In this document: piece after piece, positions 34,972-43,497 of the stretch
Layout of the letters: every line of letters begins with the position of its first letter
Position numbering within the stretch: the first letter of the stretch is position 1
Assembly: GCA_023300545.1 (NCBI GenBank)
Contig: JALZVT010000068.1
Span: forward strand, 1-64,000
DNA length: 64,000 bases
Source of the DNA: Pseudomonadales bacterium
GTDB taxonomy: Bacteria; Pseudomonadota; Gammaproteobacteria; Pseudomonadales; Azotimanducaceae
Direction of reading: 5' to 3'
Program-made: the position numbers and the translations under genes
Notes under the pieces: generated by a model
The model's input: only the letters and a program-made list of their open reading frames with translations
Databases searched by the model: none
What the model was told of the DNA's origin: nothing

Positions 34972-35678
34972 CAAGCTTCTACTTGGCCGAGGTTGGCGTG
35001 CAGCACTGCGCCATTGATGACGGGGTTGTTGGCGGCGAACAGGACGGTTGCTGCAATCTCTTCCGGTTCGATCAGGCGCTTGAACGCTGACATGCCTGCG
35101 ACAAAATCCATCGCGTCAGCAGGAACATGCTCGCGCAGCATTTGGGTGTCAGTAAAGCCCGGACAGATGCACGCCGTGTGCACGGTACCGCCAGCAAGGT
35201 CTTGGCAAGTGCTGCGCATCATGCCAATAGAGGCGTGCTTCGACGTCACGTAGCTGAATGAGTTTGGCACGGCTTTTTCGCTAAGCGTCGAGCCGATGTA
35301 GAGAATGCTAGAACCTTTCCCCATATGTGGGATTAGGAGATTGTTAAGCGTATTTGGTGCGATTAAATTGATTTCGTATATGTGTCGCAGTTCGGCGCTG
35401 CTGGTTTCGCCCACCTTATCGTTTGCCAGCAGGGATGCGTTGTGAATCACGCTGATATGGCTTGAGTTGGCTAACTCGGTAACAAGTTGCGGGGTTAGGG
35501 TTTCGGCAAAGTCGATTTTTGCCAGATCGCAAGCGATGGAGTGAACCTGATCATTGGGGCAGTGTCGGCGCGACAGATTGATCACCCGATAGCCGTCGGC
35601 CAAGAACGCATCCGCGCAAGCGAGGCCGATACCTGAACTTGCGCCGGTAATTACCAGCAACTTTGCGGGATTACTCAT
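34971..35678 (-). CDS. Short-chain dehydrogenase/reductase
   Basis: The classical SDR motifs are present: cofactor loop TGASSGIGLA near the N-terminus, IHNAS in place of NNAG, and the catalytic Ser in YIGSTLSEKAVPN with Tyr-x3-Lys in YVTSKHA. Basic residues after beta 2 (NLSRRH) suggest NADPH. Its place between PTPS-type and VUT genes makes a pterin or related heterocycle reductase attractive, similar in idea to FolM or sepiapterin reductase. Sequence alone does not prove it. The ATG lies 22 bp after the PTPS stop. Confidence 0.85.
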   Translation of the reverse strand: MSNPAKLLVITGASSGIGLACADAFLADGYRVINLSRRHCPNDQVHSIACDLAKIDFAETLTPQLVTELANSSHISVIHNASLLANDKVGETSSAELRHIYEINLIAPNTLNNLLIPHMGKGSSILYIGSTLSEKAVPNSFSYVTSKHASIGMMRSTCQDLAGGTVHTACICPGFTDTQMLREHVPADAMDFVAGMSAFKRLIEPEEIAATVLFAANNPVINGAVLHANLGQVEA

Positions 35679-35700
35679 TCAACTTCTCTTTCTCTCCGGT

Positions 35701-36234
35701 TTAGTGCTCGGCCAGAGCCCATTCAGAGCGTGCCCACTGGTCGTTTCCTGATGCCACGCGAACAAGCATTTTACGTATGGGCAAGCCCTTAACCGCCGGC
35801 GAGCCCAGTATTCGCTTAAGTACCCAGCCAGCGAGTTCTTCCACCGTTATATTGCGAAGAGGTAGCAGCGTGACATCACGCGGTAGAAACGGAATGCGCT
35901 CGCCATTGAAGAGCGCAAAGATCATCTCGTTGGACCGCTCTATTTCAAGCCACGGTGAGTTTTCTGGCAACAACATTTGCTCGTCGATCTCGGCGCACAG
36001 TGCTTTGAGCGAATCTTTGATGATGTTGTAGTCGAAGCACAGGCCGGTTTCATCAACCAAGGCTTCTACTTCGCAGCCCACCTGGAAATTGTGACCATGG
36101 AGATTTTCACGCTGCGTTGCTGAAAATAGCGTGAAATGCGCACAAGAGAAGTGCAAATATTCTTTGTGAATCTCGATCGTGGTGACATCGGGGGCGGATG
36201 GTGTCGACGTATTTGAGGCTGGGGAGCTAGTCAT
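35701..36234 (-). CDS. PTPS/QueD-family protein with ExxHGH motif
   Basis: The T-fold of 6-pyruvoyl-tetrahydropterin synthases is clear: FSCAHF supplies the first zinc His, LHGHNFQV the other two, FDYNIIKDSLKAL and the late LLPLRNITVEELA follow. The catalytic Cys that precedes HGH in QueD (C-x3-HGH) is absent. Instead the protein reads ENLHGH, an E-x2-HGH motif, which in the PTPS-III group marks enzymes that replace dihydroneopterin aldolase (FolB). The DH dyad is also altered (IDEQMLL). At 177 residues it is longer than QueD. The call as PTPS-III-like is therefore tentative. Confidence 0.7.
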   Translation of the reverse strand: MTSSPASNTSTPSAPDVTTIEIHKEYLHFSCAHFTLFSATQRENLHGHNFQVGCEVEALVDETGLCFDYNIIKDSLKALCAEIDEQMLLPENSPWLEIERSNEMIFALFNGERIPFLPRDVTLLPLRNITVEELAGWVLKRILGSPAVKGLPIRKMLVRVASGNDQWARSEWALAEH

Positions 36235-36283
36235 ATCCCTATGCTACCCTAACTGACAGGTTTTGGCGGCAGGGGAATCCGTA

Positions 36284-37555
36284 GTGAACACATCAAATTT
36301 AAGCACTCAAGCGCCAGGTTTGGACCTTAGTTCCATGGCTGAAAATCCGGCTGCTGCAGGAATGTGCGGCGACCGACTCGAGCGCGTTAGCCGTCATCTC
36401 GGCTCACGATTTATCACGCCGGGGAAAATCAGTGGCGCGTTGCCGGTGGTGTACAGAAAAGGGCATCTTGCTTACGCCCGTACTCTTGGGCAAATGGATA
36501 TTGAACGCGACAAGGCGGTGCAGCTCGACACTATCTTCCGCATCTATTCGATGACCAAACCGATCACCTCGATTGCGCTGATGATGTTGTACGAGGAAGG
36601 GTGCTTTCAACTCCAAGACGAGGTCCGTCGTTATATACCGCAGTTTGCCAAGTTGCGGGTTTACCGATCAGGGGTCTACCCCAACTTTCAAACTGCTCCC
36701 TGCGACCGTCACATGACCATTCGTGATCTTATGAGTCATATGTCGGGCCTCACCTATGATTTTATGAGCAGGACCAACGTTGATCACGCCTATCGCAGGA
36801 CAAAGGTGGGGCGGCAGGTTGAGAGCGATACCCTTGCCGATATGATGGACACGTTGGCTGAGTTACCGCTTGAGTTTTCTCCCGGCACGGCCTGGAATTA
36901 TTCGGTCTCTACAGATGTCTGCGGCCGGTTGGTTGAAATATTGTCGGGTCAATCTCTTGATGAGTTCTTTGCGGAGCGTATCTTTGCACCGCTCGGTATG
37001 CGCGATACTGGGTTTATCGTACCCCCAGAAAAGATTGATCGGTTTGCCGCAAACTATGTGCGCGGGCCAAACAAGCAGCTTGTGCTCGAGGATGACCCGC
37101 AAACCAGTGTCTACACGCGACAGCGCACCCTGTTATCAGGTGGTGGCGGTCTTGTGTCTACGGCCTCAGATTATTTGCAGTTCTCGCGCATGCTGCTGGG
37201 TAATGGCGAGGTTGACGGCGTGCGGCTGGTTGGGCGAAAAACCATCGAGCTGATGACAGCGAACCATCTGCCCAATAACGAAGACTTAACGCAATGGGCG
37301 CAGGGCTCATTTTCTGAAACGTCCAATGAGGGCTATGGCTTTGGCCTTGGTTTTTCGGTGAATCTGGGTGCCGGTGCAACCGCTACTGCGGGGTCGGCGG
37401 GCGAATACGCCTGGGGAGGTGCTGCGAGCACCATCTTCTGGGTCGACCCTGTAGAGGACATGGTGGTGGTGTTCATGACGCAGTTCATGCCAAGCGCAAC
37501 TTTCAATTTTCGTGGTCAGTTAAAGTCGCTCATTTACCCGGCGATTATTGACTAA
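36284..37555 (+). CDS. Serine hydrolase, beta-lactamase class C / esterase fold
   Basis: The catalytic Ser and Lys are in SMTKPITS (Ser 89, Lys 92 from the GTG start). A Tyr in AWNYSVSTDV and a later GG-x-like strand near GEYAWGGAAST complete the fold. This family covers esterases, peptidases and penicillin-binding-protein-like enzymes, and the GEYAWGGAASTxFWVDP end is typical of the esterase-like branch (EstB, LovD relatives). No signal peptide is seen. The start GTG 36284 follows AGGGGAA at a good distance; a TTG at 36263 is an alternative. It converges with the CULT gene, overlapping it by four bases at the stops. Confidence 0.85.
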   Translation: MNTSNLSTQAPGLDLSSMAENPAAAGMCGDRLERVSRHLGSRFITPGKISGALPVVYRKGHLAYARTLGQMDIERDKAVQLDTIFRIYSMTKPITSIALMMLYEEGCFQLQDEVRRYIPQFAKLRVYRSGVYPNFQTAPCDRHMTIRDLMSHMSGLTYDFMSRTNVDHAYRRTKVGRQVESDTLADMMDTLAELPLEFSPGTAWNYSVSTDVCGRLVEILSGQSLDEFFAERIFAPLGMRDTGFIVPPEKIDRFAANYVRGPNKQLVLEDDPQTSVYTRQRTLLSGGGGLVSTASDYLQFSRMLLGNGEVDGVRLVGRKTIELMTANHLPNNEDLTQWAQGSFSETSNEGYGFGLGFSVNLGAGATATAGSAGEYAWGGAASTIFWVDPVEDMVVVFMTQFMPSATFNFRGQLKSLIYPAIID

Positions 37556-37971
37556 GTTTGAGGGTCGGTCTGAATACGATCGCGCACAAGGCCGTAGAAA
37601 TGGTCGTTGCTGTTGTTTTCAAACAACCAGCCCAAGTGCGTGGTGCAGCCGCTGCAGGTTGAAAAACGCCATTTAAAGCCAGCGAACCAACTGTCAGCGG
37701 CGGTAGGGAGGCCGGAGATATCGCACCCGAGCGCGTCGCTGTAGCAGCCCACATCGAAGTCGATGCCATGTGGGTTGGTGCAGAAATGCTGATGTGAACC
37801 GTTGACGTTGATGGCGTCCTTGCTGCGGCCCAGCACGTGGCTGCACTTAGCGCAGTAGACGAATGCTCTATCGCCTTTTGCATCATCCAGTGCATCGTTA
37901 AGTTTGCTATCGAGCAAGCTGCGCAGGGCTGGATCGAGCTCTTGACCCTGTTTGTCTATGACGTCCACCAT
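37552..37971 (-). CDS. CULT-domain (cereblon-like) protein
   Basis: The 139-residue protein is almost entirely one CULT domain, the thalidomide-binding module of cereblon. A zinc site is formed by Cys 40, Cys 43 and Cys 106, Cys 109. A tryptophan cage sits at Trp 95, Trp 101 and Trp 115, with spacing (6 and 14) equal to that in human cereblon. HFCTNPHGIDFDVGCY and SWFAGF lie at the expected places. Bacterial examples are known, for instance from Magnetospirillum, but their cellular role is open. Neighbours (a hydrolase and a DNA glycosylase) do not explain it. No Lon-like N-terminal domain is present. Confidence 0.85.
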   Translation of the reverse strand: MVDVIDKQGQELDPALRSLLDSKLNDALDDAKGDRAFVYCAKCSHVLGRSKDAINVNGSHQHFCTNPHGIDFDVGCYSDALGCDISGLPTAADSWFAGFKWRFSTCSGCTTHLGWLFENNSNDHFYGLVRDRIQTDPQT

Positions 37972-38004
37972 GCTTGTATTCTAACCTGATGAGATAAGAC
38001 TGAA

Positions 38005-38679
38005 ATGGCTGAATTTGCCGAGATTTATGAGCGAGCTGCATTGCGTAAAGGCGGTACAAAAGTGCTGGACGCAATGTTAACTGCGCCCAAATCGGCGCGC
38101 TCTCTGAAACGCATTACGGATGACCGCTACCTCTCTGAAATGACGGCCTGCGTGTTTCGGAGCGGCTTCGTGTGGAAAATTGTTGAAGCAAAATGGCCCG
38201 CATTTGAAGACGTCTTTCATGGCTTTGACTCAATGGCCTGCGCGATGCTCGGCGATGAGGAACTTGAGGAAATCGCGCAAGACACAAGGATTATCAGGCA
38301 CGCCAAGAAAATTCATGCGGTGCGCAACAATGCGTTGTTTGTGCGTGACGTGAAAGAGTCGCATGGCAGCTTTGCCGCCTATATTGCCGATTGGCCCGTG
38401 ACAGACATTACGGGCTTGTGGGCTGATATGAAGAAGCGCGGAGATCGATTAGGTGGCCAGACCGGGCGCTATTTTTTACGCTTTATGGGCAAAGATACGC
38501 CCATTTTGTCCCGCGATGTTGTGGCTGCGCTGATTCAAGCGGGTGTGATTGATAAAGACCCGACCAGCAAAAAGGCAATGGCGCAGCTGCAGGCTTCGCT
38601 GAACGCTTGGATGGAAGAGAGTGGGCGGTCGCTGACCGAGATATCCCGAGTGTTGGCGATGTCAGTAGGTGAGGGCTGA
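38005..38679 (+). CDS. DNA-3-methyladenine glycosylase I (Tag) family
   Basis: The protein has the helix-hairpin-helix glycosylase pattern of the Tag family: LSEMTACVFRSGFVWKIVEAKWPAFEDVFHGFD is the conserved base-pocket region, and RHAKKIHAVRNNA precedes the core. It is 224 residues, slightly longer than E. coli Tag (187). The paired zinc ligands of E. coli Tag are not obvious by eye, so this may be a divergent branch. It would excise alkylated adenine from DNA. It has an ATG start with no strong ribosome-binding site. Confidence 0.78.
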   Translation: MAEFAEIYERAALRKGGTKVLDAMLTAPKSARSLKRITDDRYLSEMTACVFRSGFVWKIVEAKWPAFEDVFHGFDSMACAMLGDEELEEIAQDTRIIRHAKKIHAVRNNALFVRDVKESHGSFAAYIADWPVTDITGLWADMKKRGDRLGGQTGRYFLRFMGKDTPILSRDVVAALIQAGVIDKDPTSKKAMAQLQASLNAWMEESGRSLTEISRVLAMSVGEG

Positions 38680-38691
38680 TCGCCCTGCAAC

Positions 38692-39228
38692 TCAGGTGTT
38701 CTCGCGCATAAAATAACTTAACACCAGTCCGCCCAGCAGCCAAAACCCCATGTCGTAGACCATGATGGTGGTCTTCCACGCCAAAGGATAGTTCCACCAA
38801 ATCACGTCTCCGATGTTGGAAAATATCGTTGCAGTAATGCCAACCAAAAGCGCGGTGCGCAGGCGATTGGCGTGCATATGTTTGATGAGCAAAGCGAGCA
38901 GGAACATCACTAGGATGTTCAGTGCGAGTCCGAGACCTAGAACAAACGGGTCGCCTGGCTGTGGTGGCGTATGTTGGATGTTTACCATGGCCCATACGCC
39001 GCTGTTGACGAGTGAGCCAAACCCTTCTGAGGTGTTTTGGCTCATGCTCGGTATGCCGTAGTAACCCGATTCAGGAAACAGCTCCGCAAGCCTGGCCTGC
39101 ACCTGCGCGTCGTTGTCTACGCTGCTCCAGGCTTGATAGGGTTTGGCGGTTGCGCCCCAAAATGCGAAGCCCCACATAAAAGTGATGACTCCGGCGAGCA
39201 CGACGCCCAGCAGCGCTTTTCTGTTCAT
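38692..39228 (-). CDS. Integral membrane protein of unknown function
   Basis: The 178-residue protein has one N-terminal helix (6-28), a soluble stretch of about 50 residues (30-80) and three more helices (95-115, 125-145, 150-172). Conserved-looking polar positions in the helices include WWNYPLAWK. I do not recognise the family; the shape resembles small uncharacterised membrane proteins. It converges with the glycosylase gene, and the acyl-CoA dehydrogenase gene runs the other way 170 bp beyond its start. Confidence 0.65.
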   Translation of the reverse strand: MNRKALLGVVLAGVITFMWGFAFWGATAKPYQAWSSVDNDAQVQARLAELFPESGYYGIPSMSQNTSEGFGSLVNSGVWAMVNIQHTPPQPGDPFVLGLGLALNILVMFLLALLIKHMHANRLRTALLVGITATIFSNIGDVIWWNYPLAWKTTIMVYDMGFWLLGGLVLSYFMRENT

Positions 39229-39397
39229 GGCGTATCTCTGTTTATTCGAAGTGGTGGATCAGCTTGCTGCTGTGGCGTTTGACTTGAGTTATATGCCGGT
39301 GTTGTTGACACTGCAAGTTCTACAAGGAAGCGACTTGCCGGTGCATTGATCGACAACTGCGGCTGTTTCCCCATTATTTACCTGTCTGGGACCTTTC

Positions 39398-40594
39398 ATG
39401 CAGCTTGCGTTTACCTCCGATCAGCAACGGTTTCAGAATGAGGTGCGTGAGTTTCTTAGTGCCAAGTTGCCCACAGAGATTGCTGCCAAAGTGGCTCGCG
39501 GGGCTGGTGTTAGTCAGGCCGAAACGCGTGCCTGGCACAAAACTCTGGCCGAACGTGGATGGGCGGCCCCGGCTTGGCCTGCCGAGTACGGCGGCACGGG
39601 ATGGAATCTGGTACAGCGCCACATTTTCGATGTGGAGTGTCGTCGTGCGCAAGCGCCTTACCTGTCGGCCTTTGGCATCACGATGGTGGGGCCTGCGATT
39701 GCTCGCTACGGTTCAGACCAGCAAAAGGCGGAGCATCTCCCATTGATTCTCAATGCGGAACGCAGTTGGTGTCAGGGGTACTCCGAACCCGGTGCAGGCT
39801 CAGATCTTGCGTCGGTTGCCACCCGTGCCGAGCGCGATGGTGACGACTATATTGTGAACGGCAGTAAAATCTGGACGAGTGCCGCTGAACTGGCGGACTG
39901 GATTTTTTGCCTGGTTAGAACCAATCCAGACGTGCAACAACAGAAGGGCATTAGCTTTCTGTTGCTCGACATAAAAAGCCCAGGCGTCACCATTGAGCCG
40001 CTCTATGCATTTAACGGCAAGCGACTCTGGAATCAGGTGTTCTTCGATAATGTGCGGGTGCCAACCGCCAATCGTTTGGGTGCTGAAGACCGTGGCTGGA
40101 CGGTGGCCAAGAGTCTGCTTGGCGACGAACGATTAATGGTTAGCCGGGTGGCCGAGAACAAACGCATTCTGGGTGTCGCCCGCGACATGCTTGCTGCGGA
40201 ACAGGCTGATGATAAAGCGCTCGCCGAGATGGATTACTACCAGCGTCGGGTAGACGAGCTGGAGGTGCGGCTGCAGGCCTTGGAAATGACCAGTCTGCGC
40301 TTGCTGCTGCAGGCCGATGCGGGTGGCCAGGTTGGTGCGGAACCGTCGATGCTCAAGCTCAAAGGCAGTGAGCTGGTGCAGGCGATGGATGAATTGTTGT
40401 TTGAAGCGGTGGGGCATTGGGCGCTGCCGCTAGACCGGGCATCCCAAGCGCGCGTGTCTGGCGAGGTTCTCGCGGGGCCCGAGCGCGCAGAGTATGTTGC
40501 GTCGGGCCGCTATCATCATCGCGGCTATACAATCGCTGGCGGTTCCAGCGAAGTGCAGCACAACATCATTGCCAAGGCTGTGCTTGGGCTATAA
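39398..40594 (+). CDS. Acyl-CoA dehydrogenase
   Basis: The flavoenzyme has the standard three-part fold. The FAD/substrate motif QGYSEPGAGSDLASV lies near 130, DYIVNGSKIWTSAAELADW near 150, and the C-terminal helical domain ends GYTIAGGSSEVQHNIIAKAVLGL. It introduces a double bond into an acyl-CoA. The C-terminal GGSSEVQ segment is typical, but the catalytic Glu position and chain-length class cannot be set by eye. It is monocistronic, converging within seven bases on the flavoprotein reductase gene. Confidence 0.93.
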   Translation: MQLAFTSDQQRFQNEVREFLSAKLPTEIAAKVARGAGVSQAETRAWHKTLAERGWAAPAWPAEYGGTGWNLVQRHIFDVECRRAQAPYLSAFGITMVGPAIARYGSDQQKAEHLPLILNAERSWCQGYSEPGAGSDLASVATRAERDGDDYIVNGSKIWTSAAELADWIFCLVRTNPDVQQQKGISFLLLDIKSPGVTIEPLYAFNGKRLWNQVFFDNVRVPTANRLGAEDRGWTVAKSLLGDERLMVSRVAENKRILGVARDMLAAEQADDKALAEMDYYQRRVDELEVRLQALEMTSLRLLLQADAGGQVGAEPSMLKLKGSELVQAMDELLFEAVGHWALPLDRASQARVSGEVLAGPERAEYVASGRYHHRGYTIAGGSSEVQHNIIAKAVLGL

Positions 40595-40600
40595 GTAGTT

Positions 40601-41806
40601 CTAGCCCAGCAGCTCTTTGATGGGCACGCTGGTGTCAGCGAGCTTGGCTTTATCGACAACCTTGCCAACAAGTTGCTTTGCGGCCATAAATTCTCTGGGG
40701 CTGTTTACCGCGTCTACCGCAACAATGGCGCCGTCTTTTAAATAGAACACTGCAAACTCATTGCTGGCCATTTCGCCTCGTTGCACAACTTCTTCGCCGT
40801 CAGCCGAGAAGCCCAGCATTTGCAGCTTTAACTCGTATTGATCTGACCAGAACCACGGCATGCTGGAGTAGATTTTATCTTTGCCAACAATGGTTGCTGC
40901 GGTGACCCGAGATTGTTCCATCGCGTTGGGGACGCTCTCGAGTCGTAGGCGACGCTCTAACAGCGGGTTGGGATGATTGCTGCAGTCACCTATGGCGTAA
41001 ACGTTTGCAGCTGAGGTTTTGCAGCGCTCATCGACCACAATGCCATTGTCGCAGGTGATGCCTGCACTTTCTGCCAACTCAATGTTTGGAATAACGCCAA
41101 TACCAACCACCACCAGGTCGGCAGCAATTTTTTCTTCGCCGCAGACAACAGCGGTTACTTTGTCGGCACCTTCGATGGCACTTGCGCCGGTGTTGACGCG
41201 TATGTTGATGCCGCGCTCAGTGTGTAACTGGTAATAAAACTCGCTCATCTGCGCCGTGGTGACTCGCTGCAAGATTCGATCTTCCATTTCGAGCACCGTT
41301 ACTTCAGCGCCGCCTTCTATTGCAACAGCTGCAACCTCAAGGCCGATGTAACCGCCACCAATGATCACCATTTTTTTGCCGCTGGCGAATTCTGCCCGAA
41401 TGCCATCAACATCACTTATGGTGCGCAGATAGTGAACGCCAGCAAGATCGGCGCCGGGTACCGGCAACTGCCTTGGACGGGTACCGGTGGCAATGATCAG
41501 GTGTTCCCAGTGGATTGTATCACCCTGTTCTGATGTGACTGTCTGCGCCGCGGTGTCGATTGATGCGACGCGTACGCCTTTTTGTAGGGTGATGTTTTTG
41601 GCGTCGTAGAACGTTTCAGGACGCAGATAGACCTTTTCTATTCCCTGTTCGCCGGCGAGGTAGGCTTTGGACAGAGGAGGCCGCTGATAGGGTGGATGTG
41701 GCTCTTCACCGATCACGGTAATCGCGCCCTCATAGCCCTCTTGCCGCAAGCTCGCAGCGACCTGACCAGCGGCGTGGCCGCCCCCAATAATGACTACTCC
41801 AGACAT
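40601..41806 (-). CDS. FAD-dependent ferredoxin/rubredoxin reductase-like protein
   Basis: The protein has the two-dinucleotide fold of the putidaredoxin/rubredoxin reductase group. An FAD loop VVIIGGGHAAGQVAASLRQEGY opens it, NAD loop MVIIGGGYIGLEVAAVAIE follows at about 150, and the FAD-binding VYAIGDCSNHPN near 280. It reduces a ferredoxin or similar carrier for an oxygenase. The start MSGVVII at 41806 is chosen from the fold and GGGTAATGAG upstream. No ferredoxin or P450 gene is next to it, so the partner is elsewhere. Confidence 0.88.
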   Translation of the reverse strand: MSGVVIIGGGHAAGQVAASLRQEGYEGAITVIGEEPHPPYQRPPLSKAYLAGEQGIEKVYLRPETFYDAKNITLQKGVRVASIDTAAQTVTSEQGDTIHWEHLIIATGTRPRQLPVPGADLAGVHYLRTISDVDGIRAEFASGKKMVIIGGGYIGLEVAAVAIEGGAEVTVLEMEDRILQRVTTAQMSEFYYQLHTERGINIRVNTGASAIEGADKVTAVVCGEEKIAADLVVVGIGVIPNIELAESAGITCDNGIVVDERCKTSAANVYAIGDCSNHPNPLLERRLRLESVPNAMEQSRVTAATIVGKDKIYSSMPWFWSDQYELKLQMLGFSADGEEVVQRGEMASNEFAVFYLKDGAIVAVDAVNSPREFMAAKQLVGKVVDKAKLADTSVPIKELLG

Positions 41807-41946
41807 CTCATTACCCGTATCAATTAACAACTGTGGTCAATTTACCACTGTTCTGCATTCGGTTCGTGTCGAGCTTGTATCGACCAGACCATGGGGCTTG
41901 GCTGCCTGTTAACATGCCGGGCTACGAGACGATTGCAGGCAGGGTT

Positions 41947-43050
41947 ATGAGCAAGGCAACAACAGCTACTGGACGCTCCGGAAGTTTCAAGTCGCTCACC
42001 GAGATGGTGCAGCTCGCGCAGGCTAATTTGCCGCGCGAGTCCTGGGATTATCTGATGGGGGGCGCTGATACCGAGACCACACTCAAGCGCAATCGTCTGA
42101 GCATCGACTCTCTGCAGTTTCGGCCGAGAGTTATGCACGATGTGCACAAGGTCAGTGTGGCGACCAGTCTGCTTGGTCAAGATATGCGCATTCCCGTGTT
42201 CCTGCCGCCGATCGGTAGTGTGCAACTGTTTGAAGAGGGAGGGGGCGCCTCTGTTGCCAAGGGCGCGGCCGAGTTTGGCACCCTGCAGATACTGAGTTCG
42301 GTATGCACACCCGACTACGAGAGCGTTGCGAATGCCAGTGCCGCCGCAAAGGTGTATCAGCTGTACCTGATGGGCGACCAGGGTTGGATGGATGACATCA
42401 TTGCCCGAACTCTGGAGCTCGGCTACGTTGGGTTTTGTTTAACCGCTGATACTCAGGTGTATTCGCGACGGGAACGCGACATTCTTAAGGGCTGGCGGCC
42501 GCCCTCTGGCAGTTCCGCACTCCAGAGTGATTTTGGTCACCAGGCCCGGATGAACTGGGAAACCGTTGCCCACATCAAAGAGAAGTTCGACATCCCCCTA
42601 TGGGTGAAAGGTATTAATACCGCAGACGATGCGTCGAGAGCGATTGATGCGGGGGTCGATGTGGTTTATGTGTCCAATCACGGTGGTCGACAGCTGGATC
42701 ATGGTCGCGGCTGTATCGACTCGTTGCCGGAGGTGGTGGCTGCCGTTGACGACCGGGCACCCGTGGTTGTTGATGGTGGCTTTTTGCGGGGTGCAGACGT
42801 TGTGAAAGCGTTGTGCCGAGGCGCAACCGCGGTTGGCATGGGGCGTTTGGAAGGCCTAGCTATGGCTGCGGGCGGCGTACCCGGTATCGTGAGAGCACTT
42901 GAGCTTGTGGAGCAGGAACTGGTGACAACCATGGCGCTCATGGGCGCAGCGTCACTGGATGAACTCAATCCCGCCTTTCTAGAGGCGGCGGCGTCTGTGG
43001 TGGCGCCGCACGTGCTGAGCGCCTTCCCACTGTTGGATGAGGCGTACTAA
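41947..43050 (+). CDS. FMN-dependent alpha-hydroxyacid oxidase/dehydrogenase
   Basis: The TIM-barrel FMN enzyme belongs to the lactate/glycolate oxidase family. Conserved catalytic and FMN residues occur in PVFLPPIGSVQLF, KGINTADDASRAIDAGVDVVYVSNHGGRQLDHG (His-Gly-Gly-Arg) and VVDGGFLRGADVVKAL. Lactate, glycolate or mandelate are possible substrates. The start ATG 41947 follows AGGCAGGG; a longer reading back to 41833 lacks family resemblance. It ends three bases before the convergent DUF1820 stop. Confidence 0.88.
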   Translation: MSKATTATGRSGSFKSLTEMVQLAQANLPRESWDYLMGGADTETTLKRNRLSIDSLQFRPRVMHDVHKVSVATSLLGQDMRIPVFLPPIGSVQLFEEGGGASVAKGAAEFGTLQILSSVCTPDYESVANASAAAKVYQLYLMGDQGWMDDIIARTLELGYVGFCLTADTQVYSRRERDILKGWRPPSGSSALQSDFGHQARMNWETVAHIKEKFDIPLWVKGINTADDASRAIDAGVDVVYVSNHGGRQLDHGRGCIDSLPEVVAAVDDRAPVVVDGGFLRGADVVKALCRGATAVGMGRLEGLAMAAGGVPGIVRALELVEQELVTTMALMGAASLDELNPAFLEAAASVVAPHVLSAFPLLDEAY

Positions 43051-43053
43051 GCT

Positions 43054-43395
43054 CTACTTATCGCCCTTAGGCCCCGTGTCACGCGGCATCATCATCGGAA
43101 ACGGCGTGACGTTTGCGCCGTTTGAATCGGTGATTTTAGCCACCCCTTCGCGCTCTACTTCGTCAATACGAATGACGCTGTGCATAGGGATGAAGCTGCG
43201 CTGTACCCCTTCAAATTCTGTCCGCAACTTGTCTTCAGCCGGGTCAATAACCACCTGAGCGGGTTTCCCAAACACGTAATCTTCGACCTCGATGAAGCCG
43301 TACAGCTCGCTCTGATAGATGTTTTTGGCGTAGACCTCATAGATCTGCCCCTGATTATGGAACATCACCTTATATAGGCTGCTCTCGTCGCTCAT
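43054..43395 (-). CDS. DUF1820 family protein
   Basis: This small 113-residue protein carries the DUF1820 pattern: YKVMFHNQGQIYEVYAKNIYQSELYGFIEVEDYVFG at the start and LRTEFEGVQRSFIPMHSVIRIDEVEREG in the middle. The C-terminus is Pro and Met rich. DUF1820 is common in Gammaproteobacteria and its role is not established. It is divergent from miaB. Confidence 0.88.
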   Translation of the reverse strand: MSDESSLYKVMFHNQGQIYEVYAKNIYQSELYGFIEVEDYVFGKPAQVVIDPAEDKLRTEFEGVQRSFIPMHSVIRIDEVEREGVAKITDSNGANVTPFPMMMPRDTGPKGDK

Positions 43396-43497
43396 CGCTG
43401 GTAGCCGGCTCGATTGGGAGAGCGAGTTATATAGAGGTGACCGCAGGCATTCAAGCGCTATAATCCCTCGCCTTGAAATTCATCCATAGCGGCCATT

